Assembly: GCA_001818895.1 (NCBI GenBank)
Contig: MHLB01000028.1
Coordinates: 1 to 11,379 of the forward strand
Reading direction: 5' to 3'
Source: Candidatus Liptonbacteria bacterium RIFCSPLOWO2_01_FULL_53_13
GTDB lineage: Bacteria > Patescibacteriota > Minisyncoccia > UBA6257 > 2-01-FULL-56-20
DNA: 11,379 bases
The notes under the pieces are model-generated. The model saw nothing but the letters and a program-made list of their open reading frames with translations. It was not told the DNA's origin and searched no databases. This document shows, piece by piece, positions 11,352 through 11,379 of this stretch; within the stretch, counting starts at the first letter, position 1; each line of letters starts with the position of its first letter. The position numbers and the translations under genes are program-made.

Positions 11352-11379
11352 TTGCGCGTCAAGTATTTGCGTCGGGTAT
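11352..11379 (+). CDS. Possible 5' end of the next gene (TTG start), truncated by the window
   Basis: AAGGAGAG (11335-11342) is a strong ribosome site and lies 9 bases ahead of TTG at 11352. The frame stays open to the window end and reads Met-Arg-Val-Lys-Tyr-Leu-Arg-Arg-Val. With only nine codons no family can be named. A second open frame from ATG 11314 starts inside the palindrome and looks less protein-like. If real, the gene would be controlled by the operator just upstream. Confidence 0.3.

Noticed and set aside
11314..11379. Open frame from ATG 11314 inside palindrome 2 (MMHHTTIKERENA...)
   Set aside because: The start lies in the operator, has no ribosome site, and the residues are encoded by palindrome sequence. 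The TTG frame with AAGGAGAG is more plausible.

Overview
The window is one long ribosomal-protein (S10-spc type) operon, followed by secY and a small regulator gene. Read left to right on the + strand it holds L3, L4, L23, L2, S19, L22, S3, L16, L29, S17, L14, L24, L5, S14, S8, L6, L18, S5, L15, SecY and a TrpR/YerC-like DNA-binding protein. All genes point the same way. No RNA gene, CRISPR array or insertion sequence is visible. TGA is used as a stop (L16, L14, L6 and the regulator), so this is not the recoded code 25.

The organism looks like a Candidate Phyla Radiation bacterium, most likely Parcubacteria-like. L30 is missing between S5 and L15, S14 is the short zinc-binding form, L24 carries two CxxC pairs, and GC-rich CCTGCC/GGCAGG repeat fragments are scattered through spacers and even inside genes. 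This placement is inference from gene content, not a phylogeny.

Layout: bases 1-193 hold a good promoter and a leader with competing hairpins before L3. Bases 194-4906 run L3 to L29 with tight spacing, apart from one 96-base spacer between L23 and L2. Bases 4921-9323 run S17 to L15 and include four longer spacers (S17/L14, S14/S8, L6/L18, S5/L15). Bases 9387-10655 are secY. Bases 10656-11379 are a regulator unit: a GC-rich repeat, a 26-bp perfect palindrome over a promoter, the TrpR-like gene, a second 30-bp perfect palindrome with the same 22-bp core, and the possible start of another gene.

The most interesting pattern is in the spacers. Almost no internal gene has a Shine-Dalgarno sequence. 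Every spacer longer than about 60 bases inside the operon is an inverted repeat. In four of six, intact or interrupted by inserts, the arms are anchored at the stop codon of one gene and end 1-6 bases before the start codon of the next; the S5/L15 case is a copy of the S17/L14 case with inserts in its left arm. The words differ from spacer to spacer (AATTTTC, CGCTAATATCGCG, CTAATTTCTAA, GCAAATCTAC, CCCTAAA), yet the geometry is the same. Folded in the mRNA, these would bring each stop codon next to the following start codon. The second notable system is the TrpR-like gene bracketed by two near-identical palindromic operators, with a promoter that predicts a leaderless mRNA.
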